Made by a program: the position numbers and the translations under genes. Below, in pieces: positions 24,765 to 32,180 of a stretch of DNA of 64,000 nt (position 1 is the first letter of the stretch; each line of letters starts with the position of its first letter). The stretch is from Bordetella petrii (GTDB lineage: Bacteria > Pseudomonadota > Gammaproteobacteria > Burkholderiales > Burkholderiaceae_B). The stretch lies in NCBI RefSeq assembly GCF_000067205.1, contig NC_010170.1, positions 930,001 through 994,000 of the forward strand, read 5' to 3'. The notes under the pieces were generated by a model that worked only from the letters and a program-made list of their open reading frames with translations, searched no databases and was not told where the DNA came from.

Positions 24765-25634
24765 ATGGCCATTTCACCCGTCCCCGAATCCAGTATTTCC
24801 GCCTCGCTGTGCGAGATCGACGCCGAGCGACGTTTTGGCGGCCTGGCCCGCTTGTACGGCCCCGACGCGCCCGCGCGCCTGCGCGAGGCCCATGTGGCGG
24901 TGGCCGGGCTGGGCGGCGTGGGTTCGTGGGCGGCCGAGGCCCTGGCCCGCTGTGGCGTGGGGGCGCTGACCCTGATCGACCTGGACCATATCGCCGAGTC
25001 CAATATCAACCGCCAGGTACACGCCCTGACTCCCACTCTGGGGCAGTCCAAGGTTGACGCCATGGCGGAACGCATCATGGCCATTAATCCCGAGTGCGTG
25101 CTGACGCGGGTGGACGATTTTGTCGAACCCGGCAACGTGGGCGAGGTGCTGCCAGGCTATTACACGGCGCTGGCCGATTGCACCGACCAGGCCGCAGCCA
25201 AGATCGCCATGGTGCTGCACGCGCGCCAGCGCGGCATTCCGCTGCTGCTGTGCGGGGGCGCCGGCGGCAAGACCGATCCGCTGGCCCTGCGCGCGGGCGA
25301 TCTGTCGCAGGCGCAGAACGATGCATTGCTGGCCAAGCTGCGCAATACCTTGCGCCGTCAGCACGGCTTTCCCAAGGCCAGCGACGCGCGCGGCAAGCCG
25401 CTCAAGCGCGTGCCGCGCATGGGCGTGCGGGCCTTGTGGTTCGACCAGCCGGCGATCTTGCCGGCGGCGTGGGCGCGCGCGGCCGAGGCGGGCGACGACC
25501 TTGGCGCGGCGGCGCAGGCTGCGGCGCCGCAGGGTTTGTCGTGTGCTGGCTACGGTTCGGTGGTGATGGTGACGGCGGCCATGGGCATGGCGGTGGCCAA
25601 CGAGGCGGTGCGGCTGGCGTTGCAGGGGACTTAG
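24765..25634 (+). CDS. tcdA: tRNA threonylcarbamoyladenosine dehydratase
   Basis: 289-residue ThiF/E1-fold protein. The nucleotide-binding motif is VAVAGLGGVGSWAAEALARCG (residues 43-63), followed by LIDLDHIAESNINRQVHAL, the E1-family Arg-finger region. TcdA uses ATP to cyclise t6A to ct6A at position 37 of ANN-decoding tRNAs. A GGGAGAA site lies upstream of ATG 24765, the family start; the frame is open 48 codons further up but that part is not conserved. A conserved VPRMGVRALWFDQP segment follows. The gene stands alone and is followed by a large inverted repeat. Confidence 0.92.
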   Translation: MAISPVPESSISASLCEIDAERRFGGLARLYGPDAPARLREAHVAVAGLGGVGSWAAEALARCGVGALTLIDLDHIAESNINRQVHALTPTLGQSKVDAMAERIMAINPECVLTRVDDFVEPGNVGEVLPGYYTALADCTDQAAAKIAMVLHARQRGIPLLLCGGAGGKTDPLALRAGDLSQAQNDALLAKLRNTLRRQHGFPKASDARGKPLKRVPRMGVRALWFDQPAILPAAWARAAEAGDDLGAAAQAAAPQGLSCAGYGSVVMVTAAMGMAVANEAVRLALQGT

Positions 25635-25665
25635 CTTGCGGGTGGGCAGTGGGGTTCTTGCTCCG

Positions 25666-25799
25666 TCACGCGGCGGGCGGCCGGGCGGTGGGCGGCGCAC
25701 GTGCGTCGGGCTCGGGCGCAACCAGGCGCCCGAGGCCTGCTGCGCAGCTGCCCCGCCGCCCAACGCGCCGCCCGCCGCCCGGCCTCCCGCCGCGTGACT
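25666..25799. repeat. 134-bp GC-rich inverted repeat with internal hairpin
   Basis: The outer arms begin GTCACGCGGCGGG at 25666 and end CCCGCCGCGTGAC at 25799; they pair over about 32 bp with two mismatches. Inside, a separate perfect hairpin CTCGGGCGC-AACCAG-GCGCCCGAG lies at 25712-25735. It fills most of the 258-bp gap between the convergent tcdA and GntR genes. It may act as a two-way transcription block, or be a dispersed genomic repeat. No T-run follows, so it is not a classical Rho-independent terminator. Confidence 0.7.
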
Positions 25800-25892
25800 A
25801 GGCGGGTGGACTAGCGTGTCGCCGTTCGGTCTTGGCGTCGCCCTGCGAGCATGAGGGCCGCAGCATAGTGTGCGGCGGCGTGAAGGAAGGTG

Positions 25893-26636
25893 TCAGCGGG
25901 GGGCTAGCAGGTCGAACTCCATGCGGATCTTCTGGAACGGGAATTCGAGCCGCGCGAAGTAGACGACCCGGTTGCCGATGCAGGCGTAGCGGCGCAGTTC
26001 GGCTACGGGCGCCGACACCGGAATTTGCAGGGCCTCGGCCGATTCCCGGCCCGCCTCGATTACGTTCAGCACCTGGCGCGCCTGCGTGATGCGGCTGCCG
26101 TAGAACTGGTCGAGCACGGGCGCCACGGTGCTGCTGCGGATGCGCGTGCGGTGCCTGCGGAACAGGCCGGTGTCCAGGTAGACCTCGCTGTAGCAGAACG
26201 GCCCGGCGTCGGTGACGTGCACGCGGCGCAAATACTGGAAGCGGCCATCGCGCGCCTGGTCGCAGGGCATGCCCAGGTTGTCGGGCAGGGCCGTGTCGGC
26301 GCTGGATTCCATCAGCGACACGGTGCCCAGCTGGTTGCTCAGGGCCACGGTTTCTTCCCAGTTCTTGGGAATCAGCAGGGTGGGGGTGTGGGGCAGCGCT
26401 TCGTTCACGAAGGTGCCCGAGCCGCGCGCGCGGCGGATCAGGCCTTCGTTTTCCAGCAGGCCGAAGGCCTGCCGCACCGTAGAGCGCGCCACGCCGTATT
26501 GTTCGACCAGCGTTTCCAGCGGCGGGACCTGCTGGCCGGGCTGCCAGTGGCGGCTGTGGATATTGCTGCGGAATACCGCGGCGATCTGCAGGTACAGCGG
26601 CTGGGGACTGCGCGCATACAGTTTGGCGGCGGCCAT
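25893..26636 (-). CDS. GntR-family (HutC/UTRA) transcriptional regulator
   Basis: 247-residue HutC-type regulator. The winged helix occupies residues 10-75 (PLYLQIAAVFRSNIHSRHWQ, then YGVARSTVRQAFGLLENEGLI, ending GSGTFVNE). The UTRA ligand domain follows, with RRVHVTDAGPFCYSEVYLD and, near the end, LRRYACIGNRVVYFARLEF. It is co-transcribed with the acyl-CoA ligase gene (2-bp gap) and lies downstream of it. It most likely binds the perfect palindrome at 28329-28354 and controls both divergent operons (inference). Confidence 0.9.
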   Translation of the reverse strand: MAAAKLYARSPQPLYLQIAAVFRSNIHSRHWQPGQQVPPLETLVEQYGVARSTVRQAFGLLENEGLIRRARGSGTFVNEALPHTPTLLIPKNWEETVALSNQLGTVSLMESSADTALPDNLGMPCDQARDGRFQYLRRVHVTDAGPFCYSEVYLDTGLFRRHRTRIRSSTVAPVLDQFYGSRITQARQVLNVIEAGRESAEALQIPVSAPVAELRRYACIGNRVVYFARLEFPFQKIRMEFDLLAPR

Positions 26637-26638
26637 GG

Positions 26639-28312
26639 TCAGTGGGCCGCCGATTCGGCCAGCAGGGCGATGGCCATGTCGCGTAGCCGGTGCTTCTGGA
26701 TCTTGACCGAGTTGGCGCTTTCCACGGCGGGAAACGCCTGCAGCACCTGGAAGCCGGCGGGCACCTTGAAGCCCGCCAGCGCCCGCTTGCAGGCCGCACG
26801 CCAGCCTTCCGGGTCGGGTTGCGCGCCGTCCTCGAGCAGTACGAAAGCATAGGGTACCGTCTTGCCCTGGTGCTCGGCGCCCACGACCTGGCAGGCGCGC
26901 ACGCCGGGCAGCGATTCGACCAGGTGTTCGATTTCGGCCGGGTTCACCAGAAAGCCCGCCAGGCGCAGGGAGTCGCCCAGGCGCGCCTGGAACACGAACT
27001 GGCGCGGCCCCAGGGTGTAGCCCAGGTCGCCCGTCTTGAAATACCCGTCGGGCGTCAGCGCGGCCTGCGTTGCCTCGGGGTTGTCCAGGTAGCCGCGCAT
27101 CAGGCTGGGCGACTGGATATGCAGCTCGCCCGATTGGCCGTGCGGCAGCACGGCGCCGGTTTGCGGATCGCAGGCGCGCACGCGCGCTTGCGGATAGATG
27201 AGCAGGCCGCCGGCCAGGTGGCGCACCGACACGTCGCCCTGCGCCGCATCGAGCGGCTGGGCCGCCACCAGGGCGATCAGCTCGCTCGATCCGTACAGGC
27301 CGGTGAGCGGCACGCCGTGTGTTTCGGCCAATTGCAGCAGGTTGCCCAGCGCGGGGGCGAAGCTGGCGAAGCCGCACAGGCGCAACGAGGCGAAGTCACC
27401 CGGCTGCCCGGCCTGGAACAACTGCGCCAAGGCTTCATTGTTGGCAAACGCGTGCGTAATGCGATGGCGGCGGATGGCCTGCGCTGTGCGTCCGGTGTCG
27501 TAGACCGGCTCGCATACCAGTGGCACGCCGGCCGCCAGGGCGCCCGCCAGCATGGCGAAACCGAAGGCCCCGCAGAACGGCGCGGCGGCCAGCACGCAGG
27601 CGTCGTTGCCGTAGCCATAGGCCTGCGCAATGGCATCGCCGTGGCGCAGCAGCGTGCCCTGGTCGTGCAGCACGAATTTGGGCAGCGAGGTGGTGCCTGA
27701 TGTGGTGAAGCACAGCGCGGCGGCATCGGCCGGCGCGGCGGGAACGGCGGACGCGGCGGATGCGGCCGGTGGCGCGCCGGCCAGCAGTTGCCGCCACGGT
27801 AGCACCGGGCGGCCCCGCACTTGCGCGGGCCCGCCGCCCGGCGCATCGTCTGGCGCGTCATCTGACGCGTCGTCCAGGGCGATGACGCCGCGCAGCGTCT
27901 GCAGGGCATCGTCAGGCACGTCGTTCAGAATCGAAGCGAAGTCGATGCCTTTGAAGCCGGGCCAGTACACCAGCCATTCGGCGCGGCCCCGGCCCAGGAT
28001 GTCGGCCACTTCGGCGGAGCGAAAGCGCGTGTTCACCGCCAGCACCAGGGCGCCCAGCCGGGCGCAGGCCAGGAACGCCACGACCCATTCGGCGCAATTG
28101 GGCAGCCACAGCGCCACCCGGCTGCCCGGAGCCACGCCAGCCTGCGCCAGCGCGGCAGCCAGGCGGTTCGCCGTGTCGCGCAGGGTGGCGGTCGAGAGCG
28201 GCTGGCCGCTGTCGATCAGGGCCGTGGCATCGGGCTGCCGTTGCGCCAGCGCGTCGAGGCGGGCCGCGAAGGTGGGCGCGCCGCCGGCGGCGGGTGTTGT
28301 GGGAACGGACAT
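26639..28312 (-). CDS. AMP-dependent acyl-CoA ligase (benzoate/long-chain type)
   Basis: 557-residue adenylate-forming ligase. The P-loop-like motif is FTTSGTTSLPKFV, the aromatic/YGSSE motif is LTGLYGSSELIAL, the hinge aspartate region is GDLGYTLGPRQF and the catalytic lysine is expected in ANSVKIQKHR near the end. It would convert a free carboxylic acid to its CoA thioester with ATP. ATG 28312 (MSVPTTPAAGGA) is the preferred start. An in-frame ATG at 28330 overlaps the operator palindrome. It forms an operon with the GntR gene and is divergent from a Bug binding-protein gene, so it probably activates the acid that the Bug protein captures. Confidence 0.9.
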   Translation of the reverse strand: MSVPTTPAAGGAPTFAARLDALAQRQPDATALIDSGQPLSTATLRDTANRLAAALAQAGVAPGSRVALWLPNCAEWVVAFLACARLGALVLAVNTRFRSAEVADILGRGRAEWLVYWPGFKGIDFASILNDVPDDALQTLRGVIALDDASDDAPDDAPGGGPAQVRGRPVLPWRQLLAGAPPAASAASAVPAAPADAAALCFTTSGTTSLPKFVLHDQGTLLRHGDAIAQAYGYGNDACVLAAAPFCGAFGFAMLAGALAAGVPLVCEPVYDTGRTAQAIRRHRITHAFANNEALAQLFQAGQPGDFASLRLCGFASFAPALGNLLQLAETHGVPLTGLYGSSELIALVAAQPLDAAQGDVSVRHLAGGLLIYPQARVRACDPQTGAVLPHGQSGELHIQSPSLMRGYLDNPEATQAALTPDGYFKTGDLGYTLGPRQFVFQARLGDSLRLAGFLVNPAEIEHLVESLPGVRACQVVGAEHQGKTVPYAFVLLEDGAQPDPEGWRAACKRALAGFKVPAGFQVLQAFPAVESANSVKIQKHRLRDMAIALLAESAAH

Positions 28313-28328
28313 AGTTGTGGTTATATGC

Positions 28329-28354
28329 ATAAAGTACGTATTTACGTACTTTAT
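28329..28354. promoter_or_regulatory. Perfect 12-bp-arm operator between divergent operons
   Basis: Arms ATAAAGTACGTA (28329-28340) and TACGTACTTTAT (28343-28354) are exact reverse complements separated by TT. The site lies 16 bp before the ligase start codon and 54 bp before the Bug gene start. Its GTAC-rich, dyad form is typical of GntR/HutC operators, and the only local regulator is the GntR protein at 25893-26636. Binding is inferred. Confidence 0.75.
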
Positions 28355-28408
28355 TGAAAACCCGCAGAGGAAACAAGCTGGCCGATGCCGCAATAAAGGA
28401 GACCACCC

Positions 28409-29401
28409 ATGCGTTCTGCTTTGCCGTTTTTCGCCGCCAAATGCCTGGCCATCGCCGGTTTGGCGCTGGCCCTGGCGCCCACCGCGCAGTCCGCGTCATA
28501 TCCCGACCGCCCCGTCACGGTAGTGGTGCCGTATCCGCCAGGGGGCGCCGCCGACATCTTCGGCCGCGCCATCGCGCATGCCATGGAACCCGGCCTGAAA
28601 CAGACCGTGCTGGTCGAGAACCGCCCCGGCGCGGGCGGTAATGTGGGCATGGCCCACGTGGCGCGCAGCGCCGCCGACGGCTATACGCTGGGCCTGGGCA
28701 CCATCGGCACGCAGAGCATCAACGAGTTCCTGTATGCCAGCATGCCGTTCGATCCGGCCAAAGACCTGGTGCCCATCGCGCTGGTCTCGACCACGCCGAA
28801 CGTGCTGGCGGTGCGCACCCAGTCGCCCTTCAAGACCCTGGCCGACGTCATCCAGGCGGCCAAGGCGCGCAAAGACAAGAAGCTGACGTACGCCTCGCCG
28901 GGCGTGGGCTCGTCGGTGCACCTCACGGGCGCCTATTTCGAGGCCGTGGCCGGCGTCGAACTGCTGCACGTGCCATTCAAGGGAACGTCGGCATCGCTGC
29001 CCGCCGTGGCCGGCGGGCAGGTCGACCTGCTGTTCGACAACTTGCCGGGCTCGCTGGCGCAGATCCGCGACGGCTCGCGAGTGCGCGGCATCGCCATCAC
29101 GTCGCTGCAGCGCGATCCGTCGGTGCCCGACCTGCCTACCTTCAATGAATCAGGCCTGCCCGGTTTCGACGTGACCGCCTGGTTCGCGCTGTACGCCCCG
29201 CGCGGCACGCCCGAGCCCGTGGTGCGCGCCCTGATCGAGGCCGCGCGCAGCGGCTTGCAGGCGCCCGAGCTGGCGCGCCAGTTCGAAGGCATGGGCGCCC
29301 GGCCCGGCACCCTGTTCGGCGACGAACTCGGCGCGTTCGAGCAGCGCGAGCGCGAAAAGTGGGGCGGGCTGATCAAGCAGCGAGGCATTGCCGCCCAATG
29401 A
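28409..29401 (+). CDS. Bug-family (TctC) solute-binding protein
   Basis: 330-residue periplasmic binding protein of the tripartite tricarboxylate (Bug) family, strongly expanded in Bordetella relatives. The signal peptide ends near AQSAS-YPDR. The mature start YPDRPVTVVVPYPPGGAADIFGR is the family signature, followed by NRPGAGGNVGMAHVARSAADGYT and a late VPDLPTFNESGLPGFDVTAWF segment. Carboxylic acids are the usual ligands. No tctA/tctB genes are nearby, so membrane partners must be elsewhere. An AAAGGAGA ribosome site precedes it, and its stop overlaps the SDR start (ATGA). Confidence 0.93.
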   Translation: MRSALPFFAAKCLAIAGLALALAPTAQSASYPDRPVTVVVPYPPGGAADIFGRAIAHAMEPGLKQTVLVENRPGAGGNVGMAHVARSAADGYTLGLGTIGTQSINEFLYASMPFDPAKDLVPIALVSTTPNVLAVRTQSPFKTLADVIQAAKARKDKKLTYASPGVGSSVHLTGAYFEAVAGVELLHVPFKGTSASLPAVAGGQVDLLFDNLPGSLAQIRDGSRVRGIAITSLQRDPSVPDLPTFNESGLPGFDVTAWFALYAPRGTPEPVVRALIEAARSGLQAPELARQFEGMGARPGTLFGDELGAFEQREREKWGGLIKQRGIAAQ

Positions 29402-30117
29402 GCCGACCCACTGCATTGATTACCGGCGCCAGTCGCGGCATAGGCCGCGCCATCGCCGTGCGCCTCATAGAAGACGGCTACGACGTGGTGAATTTCAGCC
29501 GCGGCGCGCCGGCCGCGCTGCTGGCCGGCGAAACCTTTGTGTCGGTAGACCTGGCCGACGCCGCCCGCACCAGCCAGGCCGTGGCCGAGCTGGCGGCGCA
29601 GCGCGAAGTGCTGTACCTGGTGAACAACGCCGGCATGATCAAGGTGGCCGACATCGAGCGGGTGTCGGGGCAGGCCATGCAGGAGACACTGGCGGTGAAC
29701 CTGGTGGCGCCGCTGCTGCTGTTGCAGGGGCTGCTGCCCTCGATGCGCCGGCGCGGCCATGGCCGGGTGGTCAATATCGGCAGCCGCGCCGCGCTGGGCA
29801 AGCCGGGGCGTACAGCCTACGGCGCCAGCAAGGCGGGCCTGGCCGGCATGACGCGCACCTGGGCGCTGGAACTGGCCGCCTCAGGCATTACGGTCAACGC
29901 GGTGGCGCCCGGGCCAGTGGCCACCGAGCTGTTCAACCAGTCCAATCCGCCCGACCATCCACGCACGCGCGAACTGGCCGCCTCGATTCCGGTGGGGCGC
30001 ATCGGGCAGCCGGAAGACGTGGCGCACGCCGTGGCCATGCTGCTCGACCCGCGCGCCGGTTTTATTACCGGGCAGACGCTGTATGTGTGCGGAGGGATGA
30101 CGGTGGGGGCGGCCTGA
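29398..30117 (+). CDS. SDR-family oxidoreductase (3-oxoacyl-ACP reductase-like)
   Basis: 239-residue short-chain dehydrogenase. The Rossmann motif is LITGASRGIGRAIAVRLIE, the NAG motif is VNNAGMIKVAD, and the catalytic Ser/Tyr/Lys set is in NIGSRAAL and TAYGASKAGLAG. It probably oxidises or reduces a hydroxyacyl/oxoacyl intermediate of the pathway started by the acyl-CoA ligase on the other side of the promoter (inference). Its start codon overlaps the stop of the Bug gene, so the pair is translationally coupled. Confidence 0.92.
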   Translation: MSRPTALITGASRGIGRAIAVRLIEDGYDVVNFSRGAPAALLAGETFVSVDLADAARTSQAVAELAAQREVLYLVNNAGMIKVADIERVSGQAMQETLAVNLVAPLLLLQGLLPSMRRRGHGRVVNIGSRAALGKPGRTAYGASKAGLAGMTRTWALELAASGITVNAVAPGPVATELFNQSNPPDHPRTRELAASIPVGRIGQPEDVAHAVAMLLDPRAGFITGQTLYVCGGMTVGAA

Positions 30118-30158
30118 GCAGGTTCTGCGCCAGCTTTGTCGCCAGACTTGCCCCCTGC

Positions 30159-30248
30159 CAGGTGTCGGGCTCCGCAGGTGCCTGACACCGCCTTGCGCAA
30201 CGGGTACTCAGCCGCACGGTGTCAGGCACCTGCGGAGCCCGACACCTG
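30159..30248. repeat. Perfect 32-bp inverted repeat (BIME-like pair)
   Basis: Arms at 30159-30190 and 30217-30248 are exact reverse complements, separated by 26 bases. Each arm is itself a near-palindrome: GGTGTCGGGC against GCCTGACACC around a short loop. That makes two head-to-head copies of a palindromic unit, like bacterial interspersed mosaic elements. It follows the SDR stop and lies between convergent genes, a common place for such repeats. Genome-wide dispersion is expected but not checkable here. Confidence 0.8.
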
Positions 30249-30350
30249 AGGCGCCCGCGGGCGTGGGGTCTGCGGAGCCTGCCGCCCGAAGTACCCGAGG
30301 GCGTGGCGTGTGCGGAGCCAGGCGCCTGGGGCCGTCCGGCGAACCCGGGC
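30231..30350. repeat. Degenerate 40-bp tandem repeat
   Basis: TGCGGAGCC recurs at 30231, 30271 and 30311, exactly 40 bases apart. The first two 40-bp units agree at about 30 positions, including GGGCGTGG near their ends; the third is more diverged. The array overlaps the right arm of the 32-bp inverted repeat and fills the gap before pabC. Confidence 0.6.
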
Positions 30351-30355
30351 ATCGG

Positions 30356-30988
30356 TCAGCCGGCATGCAGCTCGACGTCGAACCAGCCGCGCAGCGCATT
30401 CGACAGGCGGATGCCGTCTGCCGCGTGCAGGTCGTCAAGGGTCAGCACGCGCTCTTGCGCGCGCCCGCTGTCGAGCAGCTCGGCGCGCTGCACGCCGGGT
30501 AGGCAGCCGGATGCGAGGGGCGGGGTGTACCAGACGCCGCGCACCTGCAGGTAGACGTTGCTGCGGCTGCCTTCGCACAACTCGCCGCGCTGGTTCAGAA
30601 ACAATAGATCGAACACGCCGGGATGCGCGGCCAGCCAGGCGGCGGCATCGGCATACCAGGGGCGGTGCGAGGTCTTGTACCGCAACAGCGGCTCGCGCGC
30701 GTCGAGCGGCTGGTCGGACAACATGACTTGCTGGCCGGGCGCCAGCGGCGGCAGCGCGGCGGTCTGGATGTGACGGCGGCCGGCGCGGTCGAGCAGCAGG
30801 CGCAGCCGGTGCGGGCCGGGCGTCACCAGCGCGGCGGCGGCCATGCGCAGGTCGCGTTCGACGGCCAAGGCATCGCAGGGGTAGCCGAGCACGTCGCTGG
30901 CCGCTTGCAGCCGTTCCAGGTGGCGCGGCAGCAGCGGGATTTCGCCTTCCGCGTCAGCCAGCAGGGTCTCGATCAGCTCGGGAGACAT
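30356..30988 (-). CDS. pabC: Aminodeoxychorismate lyase-like class IV aminotransferase
   Basis: 210-residue fold-type IV PLP protein. The Schiff-base lysine is expected in LLRYKTSHRPWY, and the phosphate loop lies in FLNQRGELCEGSRSNVYLQ, with SGCLPGVQRAELL after it. PabC splits 4-amino-4-deoxychorismate to 4-aminobenzoate and pyruvate in folate synthesis. It is shorter than E. coli PabC (about 270), missing some N-terminal sequence, which is common in the PabB-linked form. ATG 30988 lies 28 bases after the pabB stop, so it is almost certainly in the same operon. Confidence 0.88.
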   Translation of the reverse strand: MSPELIETLLADAEGEIPLLPRHLERLQAASDVLGYPCDALAVERDLRMAAAALVTPGPHRLRLLLDRAGRRHIQTAALPPLAPGQQVMLSDQPLDAREPLLRYKTSHRPWYADAAAWLAAHPGVFDLLFLNQRGELCEGSRSNVYLQVRGVWYTPPLASGCLPGVQRAELLDSGRAQERVLTLDDLHAADGIRLSNALRGWFDVELHAG

Positions 30989-31016
30989 GGGCAAGTTCCG
31001 GTTGAAGGGGCCTGGT

Positions 31017-32174
31017 TCATTGCGGCGGCGGGATCGCATCGCGCAGGATACGGGCTTTCCACAGGCATTCCTGCCATTCCTGTTCGGGATCGGAATCGTG
31101 CACGATGCCGCCGCCCACACTGTAGACGCCGCGGCCGCCTTTATCCAGCACCAGCGTGCGGATCGCTACGTTCAGCGAAAAGTCGCCGTCCGGCGCCAGC
31201 CAGCCGATGGCGCCGCAATACAGGCCGCGCGGGGCGACCTCGAGCTGGCGGATGCGGCGCATGGCCGCCACCTTGGGCGCGCCGGTGACCGACCCGCACG
31301 GAAACAACGCATGCAGCACCTGGGCCAGGCCTGCCGCGGGCGCGCGCGCCGTGACGGTGGAGGTCATGGTCCATACCGTGGGATAGCGTTCCAGCGAGAA
31401 CAGCGCGGGCACTTGCACCGAGCCGGGCTCGGCCAGGCGGCCCAGGTCGTTGCGCAGCAGGTCCACGATCATCAGGTTCTCGGCGCGGTTCTTGGCGCTG
31501 GCGTGCAGCTCGCGGCCCAGGCGTTCGTCTTCGGCGGGGTCCGGGTGGCGCGGCGCGGTGCCCTTCATGGGGCGCGCCGTCAGGCGCTCGCCGTCGCGCC
31601 GCACGAACAGCTCGGGTGAGAACGACAGCACGGTGCGCGCGCCGTCTTCGATATAGGCGGCGTGGGCCACGGGGTGGCGCGCGGCGATGCGCCGGTACAG
31701 CTGTGCGGCGTCGCCCTGCACGCGCACATCGAGCGGCTGGGTGTAGTTCGCCTGGTACAACTCGCCGGCCTCGATCAGCGCGCGTATGTGTTGGATCTGG
31801 CGCAGGTAATCGGCGCGCGCCATGCGTGGCTGCACCGACAGGATGCGCGCGGCGTCGGCGCTTTCCGGCGGCGCGGGCCAGGGCGCCTCGGCGGCCATGC
31901 GGCCGAATGCCAGCGCGGTCAGGCGCGGCGCGTGCCCCTCGGGGCAAGCCGCAGGGGCCGGGCCGGTCGGCGGCGGCAGGGTGGTCTCGGGCGCCAGCCA
32001 TTCGCCGAGTTCGTAGTCGAGCAGCAGGGCTACCCAGCGGCCGGCGCGACGCGCTGTCTCGATGGCGTCCAGCGCCGCGGGCAGTTCGCCCGGCCGGCGC
32101 GCTTCGATGCGTTGCAGCGGGTCGCGCAGGCACAAGGCCTGCCCGGCCAGCCGGTCTTCAAAGCGGCATTGCAT
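31017..32174 (-). CDS. pabB: Aminodeoxychorismate synthase component I
   Basis: 385-residue chorismate-binding enzyme. The C-terminal catalytic domain has ARPMKGTAPRH (the PIKGT-type motif whose lysine marks PabB), FPCGSVTGAPKVAAMRRI and YSVGGGIVHDSDPEQEW. It aminates chorismate to 4-amino-4-deoxychorismate with ammonia from PabA. The N-terminal domain is short compared with anthranilate synthase. It sits between the giant uvrA-like gene (6-bp gap) and pabC. Folate genes are thus directly downstream of an SOS-type promoter, an unusual link. Confidence 0.92.
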   Translation of the reverse strand: MQCRFEDRLAGQALCLRDPLQRIEARRPGELPAALDAIETARRAGRWVALLLDYELGEWLAPETTLPPPTGPAPAACPEGHAPRLTALAFGRMAAEAPWPAPPESADAARILSVQPRMARADYLRQIQHIRALIEAGELYQANYTQPLDVRVQGDAAQLYRRIAARHPVAHAAYIEDGARTVLSFSPELFVRRDGERLTARPMKGTAPRHPDPAEDERLGRELHASAKNRAENLMIVDLLRNDLGRLAEPGSVQVPALFSLERYPTVWTMTSTVTARAPAAGLAQVLHALFPCGSVTGAPKVAAMRRIRQLEVAPRGLYCGAIGWLAPDGDFSLNVAIRTLVLDKGGRGVYSVGGGIVHDSDPEQEWQECLWKARILRDAIPPPQ

Positions 32175-32180
32175 GGAGCG

